Assembly: GCA_007123625.1 (NCBI GenBank) | Contig: SKKS01000226.1 | Coordinates: forward strand, 1 to 7,343 | Source: Paracoccaceae bacterium | Lineage (GTDB): Bacteria > Pseudomonadota > Alphaproteobacteria > Rhodobacterales > Rhodobacteraceae | Reading direction: 5' to 3' | Length of the DNA stretch: 7,343 bases | Shown: positions 5,783 to 7,343 of the stretch, in pieces | Position numbering within the stretch: position 1 is the stretch's first letter | Layout: each line of letters starts with the position of its first letter | The notes under the pieces: generated by a model | Databases searched by the model: none | Told to the model about the DNA's origin: nothing | The model's input: only the letters and a program-made list of their open reading frames with translations | Position numbers and translations under genes: made by a program

Positions 5783-6919
5783 TCATGACGCCTGTGGCTT
5801 GCCCGAAGCGGCGGGCTGCTGCAACCCGTTGCGCCGGGCCATGGCGAAGCGACACAGCGCCGCAAAACGGTAGAGCCCGTGAACAAACTTGCCATAAGGC
5901 ATCGTCAGGAACAGCGCAAACACCACCCCAAGATGCACCGCCAGAAGCGTGCCCATGGCGGGCGTGGCGGCCAGAAACTGCAGCGCCAGCCCGGTCACTG
6001 CGGTCAGGAACAACATCAGCGTGAAGCCCACATCCATGCCAAGGGTCCGCGCCGCGCGCAGCGCCGGAAGCTGGGCGCGCTTGGCCGCCAGCAGCCCGCC
6101 CGTGCCGATGGCCAGCGCCACACCGCCCACAGTGCCCAGCACCTTTGGCAGATCCCACCAGGCATAGGGCGCCACCCGGTCGAACCCGTAGTGATAGATC
6201 GTCCCGACCGAGGTCGCCGCAAAGCACAGCAGAAAGCCGTAAAAGGTCAGGTGATGGAACAGCCGGCGCCGGTCGGTCGGCTTGTCATGGGCGTTGAAGC
6301 AGCCCGCCCCGCCGCCATCGAGATAGCGCAGCGACCCCGCGTCGCGGATCGCCTGCCAGATCGAGGGCGCATCGCCCGCCACCGGATTGACCGCACCCGC
6401 ATCGCGCCAGAAGTTGCGCATCCCAACCACCATCGCCAAGATCGCGAATCCGAACACCGTGCCAAAGATCGCGATCATCAAGTCATGCGGCATCAGCCGG
6501 TAAAAGGCGCCCGGGCCGGTCTGGGTGGAAAACAGCACGGCGGGGTCGTTGAAGGCGATGAAGCCGGCGATGAACACCGTGACCGACAGCGCCGCGATGG
6601 TGGCGATCACCAGCCCGTTGCGGCGAAACATCGGCGCCAGCGCCCGTGGCCAGGCGTAGTGCGCGTAGCTCTCGCCGCGCAGCTGCGCCAGCGTGCGCGG
6701 GACATTGACCGCGAACTCGTGCGGCGGTGCAAACTGGCAGTCGTGATAGCACGCCCCGCAGGAATGACAGAGATTGGCCAAGTAGCGCAGATCGCCCGCC
6801 GCGAAGGTCGCGTGTTTCTCCATCGCCGGAAACACCGCGCACAGCCCCTCGCAATAGCGGCAGGCGTTGCAGATGGTCATCTGCCGGTCGGCTTCGGCCA
6901 GCGTGTCAGTTTCGTGCAT
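5783..6919 (-). CDS. tcuB: TcuB, membrane iron-sulfur/heme electron-transfer protein of tricarballylate oxidation
   Basis: A 378-residue protein, close to the length of Salmonella TcuB, which reoxidises FADH2 in TcuA and passes electrons to the membrane quinone pool. The N-terminal domain holds two four-cysteine 4Fe-4S motifs: Cys17-x2-Cys20-x2-Cys23-x3-Cys27 and Cys51-x2-Cys54-x2-Cys57-x3-Cys61. About six membrane helices follow (about 102-122, 145-166, 227-247, 261-281, 297-318, 323-343), with histidines at or near helix ends (His144, His227, His228, His245) that could bind heme b. The C-terminal half of Rhodobacter CobZ, a fused TcuA-TcuB protein used in cobalamin ring contraction, belongs to the same family, so a corrin role is the main alternative. 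The ATG lies inside the end of tcuA (14-base overlap), with GAGAAGGGG (6929-6937) nine bases upstream; a later Met14 would leave both clusters intact but lacks this support. Confidence 0.9.
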   Translation of the reverse strand: MHETDTLAEADRQMTICNACRYCEGLCAVFPAMEKHATFAAGDLRYLANLCHSCGACYHDCQFAPPHEFAVNVPRTLAQLRGESYAHYAWPRALAPMFRRNGLVIATIAALSVTVFIAGFIAFNDPAVLFSTQTGPGAFYRLMPHDLMIAIFGTVFGFAILAMVVGMRNFWRDAGAVNPVAGDAPSIWQAIRDAGSLRYLDGGGAGCFNAHDKPTDRRRLFHHLTFYGFLLCFAATSVGTIYHYGFDRVAPYAWWDLPKVLGTVGGVALAIGTGGLLAAKRAQLPALRAARTLGMDVGFTLMLFLTAVTGLALQFLAATPAMGTLLAVHLGVVFALFLTMPYGKFVHGLYRFAALCRFAMARRNGLQQPAASGKPQAS

Positions 6920-7343
6920 GGCGCCCTGCCCCTTCTCCCGCGAGACGGCCGAACACCGCCCCGATCGTCATTCCGATGCCGGCCAGATAGCCCTTGCCCA
7001 GGACATTGCCCGCCATGATCTCTCCGGCTGCGAACATGTTCCCCGAGGGTCGCCCGTCGGCCATGATCATCCGCGACTCGCCGTTCACCTTGGTCCCGAG
7101 ATAGGTGAAGGTGATCCCCGGCCGGACCGGATAGGCGCCGAAAGGGGCCGTGTCGATGGTCCGGGCCCAGTGCGACTTGGGCGGGGTGATGCCTTCGGTG
7201 CTGCAGTCGTCAAGCACGTCGGGATCGAAGGTACCGGGCCGGACCGCGGCGTTGAACTCGGTCACCGTCCGCTCCAGCGCATCTGCGTCGAGGCCAAGCT
7301 TGCCGGCAAGCCCGTGCAGCGTCGGCGCCTCGATCACTGGATA
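6906..7343 (-). CDS. tcuA: TcuA, FAD-dependent tricarballylate dehydrogenase (C-terminal part, truncated by window)
   Basis: The last 145 residues of a flavoprotein of the fumarate reductase/succinate dehydrogenase family; the frame is open to the right edge, so the N-terminal FAD-binding Rossmann domain is missing. TcuA oxidises tricarballylate to cis-aconitate. The fragment has features I associate with the TcuA group: the TLHGLAGKLGLDADALERTV helical segment, PPKSHWARTIDTAPFGAYPV, the GITFTYLGTKV strand region, and the C-terminal flavin-contacting NMFAAGEIMAGNVLGKGYLA followed by a GIGMTIGAVFGRLAGEGA helix. The stop lies 14 bases inside tcuB, so the two are coupled. The GTG at 7335-7337 is an internal valine codon, not a start. 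Other FAD-dependent 3-ketosteroid or aspartate oxidases share the fold, but the adjacent TcuB makes TcuA (or a split CobZ) the best reading. Confidence 0.9.
   Translation of the reverse strand, partial: YPVIEAPTLHGLAGKLGLDADALERTVTEFNAAVRPGTFDPDVLDDCSTEGITPPKSHWARTIDTAPFGAYPVRPGITFTYLGTKVNGESRMIMADGRPSGNMFAAGEIMAGNVLGKGYLAGIGMTIGAVFGRLAGEGAGRHARN

Noticed and set aside
4790..5788. Long plus-strand open frame (332 residues) opposite the hydroxyacid dehydrogenase
   Set aside because: Antisense shadow in GC-rich DNA: composition is rich in Arg, Gln, His and Pro with no domain, while the minus strand encodes a protein with full catalytic motifs.
5879..7018. Long plus-strand open frame (379 residues) opposite tcuB and tcuA
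   Set aside because: Antisense shadow with low-complexity Arg/Gln/His-rich translation; the minus strand encodes cysteine clusters and membrane helices of TcuB.

Overview
This window comes from a GC-rich bacterial chromosome. Its gene content and order point to an alphaproteobacterium, most likely of the Rhodobacterales (Roseobacter/Paracoccus/Rhodobacter relatives): the end of a Tad (Flp) pilus locus in the order tadB-tadC-TPR lipoprotein-TPR lipoprotein-prepilin peptidase-AAA+ ATPase, facing a tcuAB-type dehydrogenase module. The taxonomic call is inference from protein style and synteny, not from a marker gene.

Positions 1-4735, plus strand: a tightly packed operon for building the Tad pilus. 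The window opens inside the inner-membrane platform protein TadB (C-terminal 124 residues), followed by its partner TadC, two small outer-membrane-type lipoproteins made of TPR repeats (the second is the better match to TadD), and an A24-family prepilin peptidase of the TadV/CpaA type that would process Flp pilin. Several junctions are coupled (TGATG at 1387-1391, ATGA at 2842-2845). After an 82-base gap a very strong Shine-Dalgarno sequence leads into a 436-residue protein with an N-terminal winged-helix-like domain and an AAA+ ATPase core. It is not one of the named Tad components, and its role is the least understood part of the window.

Positions 4736-4804: a short convergent gap with one GC-rich hairpin and no clear terminator. 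By eye, base composition becomes more GC-rich beyond this point.

Positions 4805-7343, minus strand: an operon read from the right edge leftward. It holds the C-terminal part of a TcuA-type FAD-dependent tricarballylate dehydrogenase, then TcuB (two 4Fe-4S motifs plus a multi-helix membrane domain that should pass electrons from TcuA to the quinone pool), then a D-isomer-specific 2-hydroxyacid dehydrogenase starting 18 bases after tcuB. TcuA/TcuB would oxidise tricarballylate or a related substrate; the last enzyme would reduce or oxidise a 2-keto/2-hydroxy acid, possibly in the same carboxylate pathway.

I see no tRNA, rRNA, CRISPR array, insertion sequence, phage gene or recognisable defence system. 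Most of the window is ordinary; the AAA+ protein and the linkage of the hydroxyacid dehydrogenase to tcuAB are the points worth a second look.
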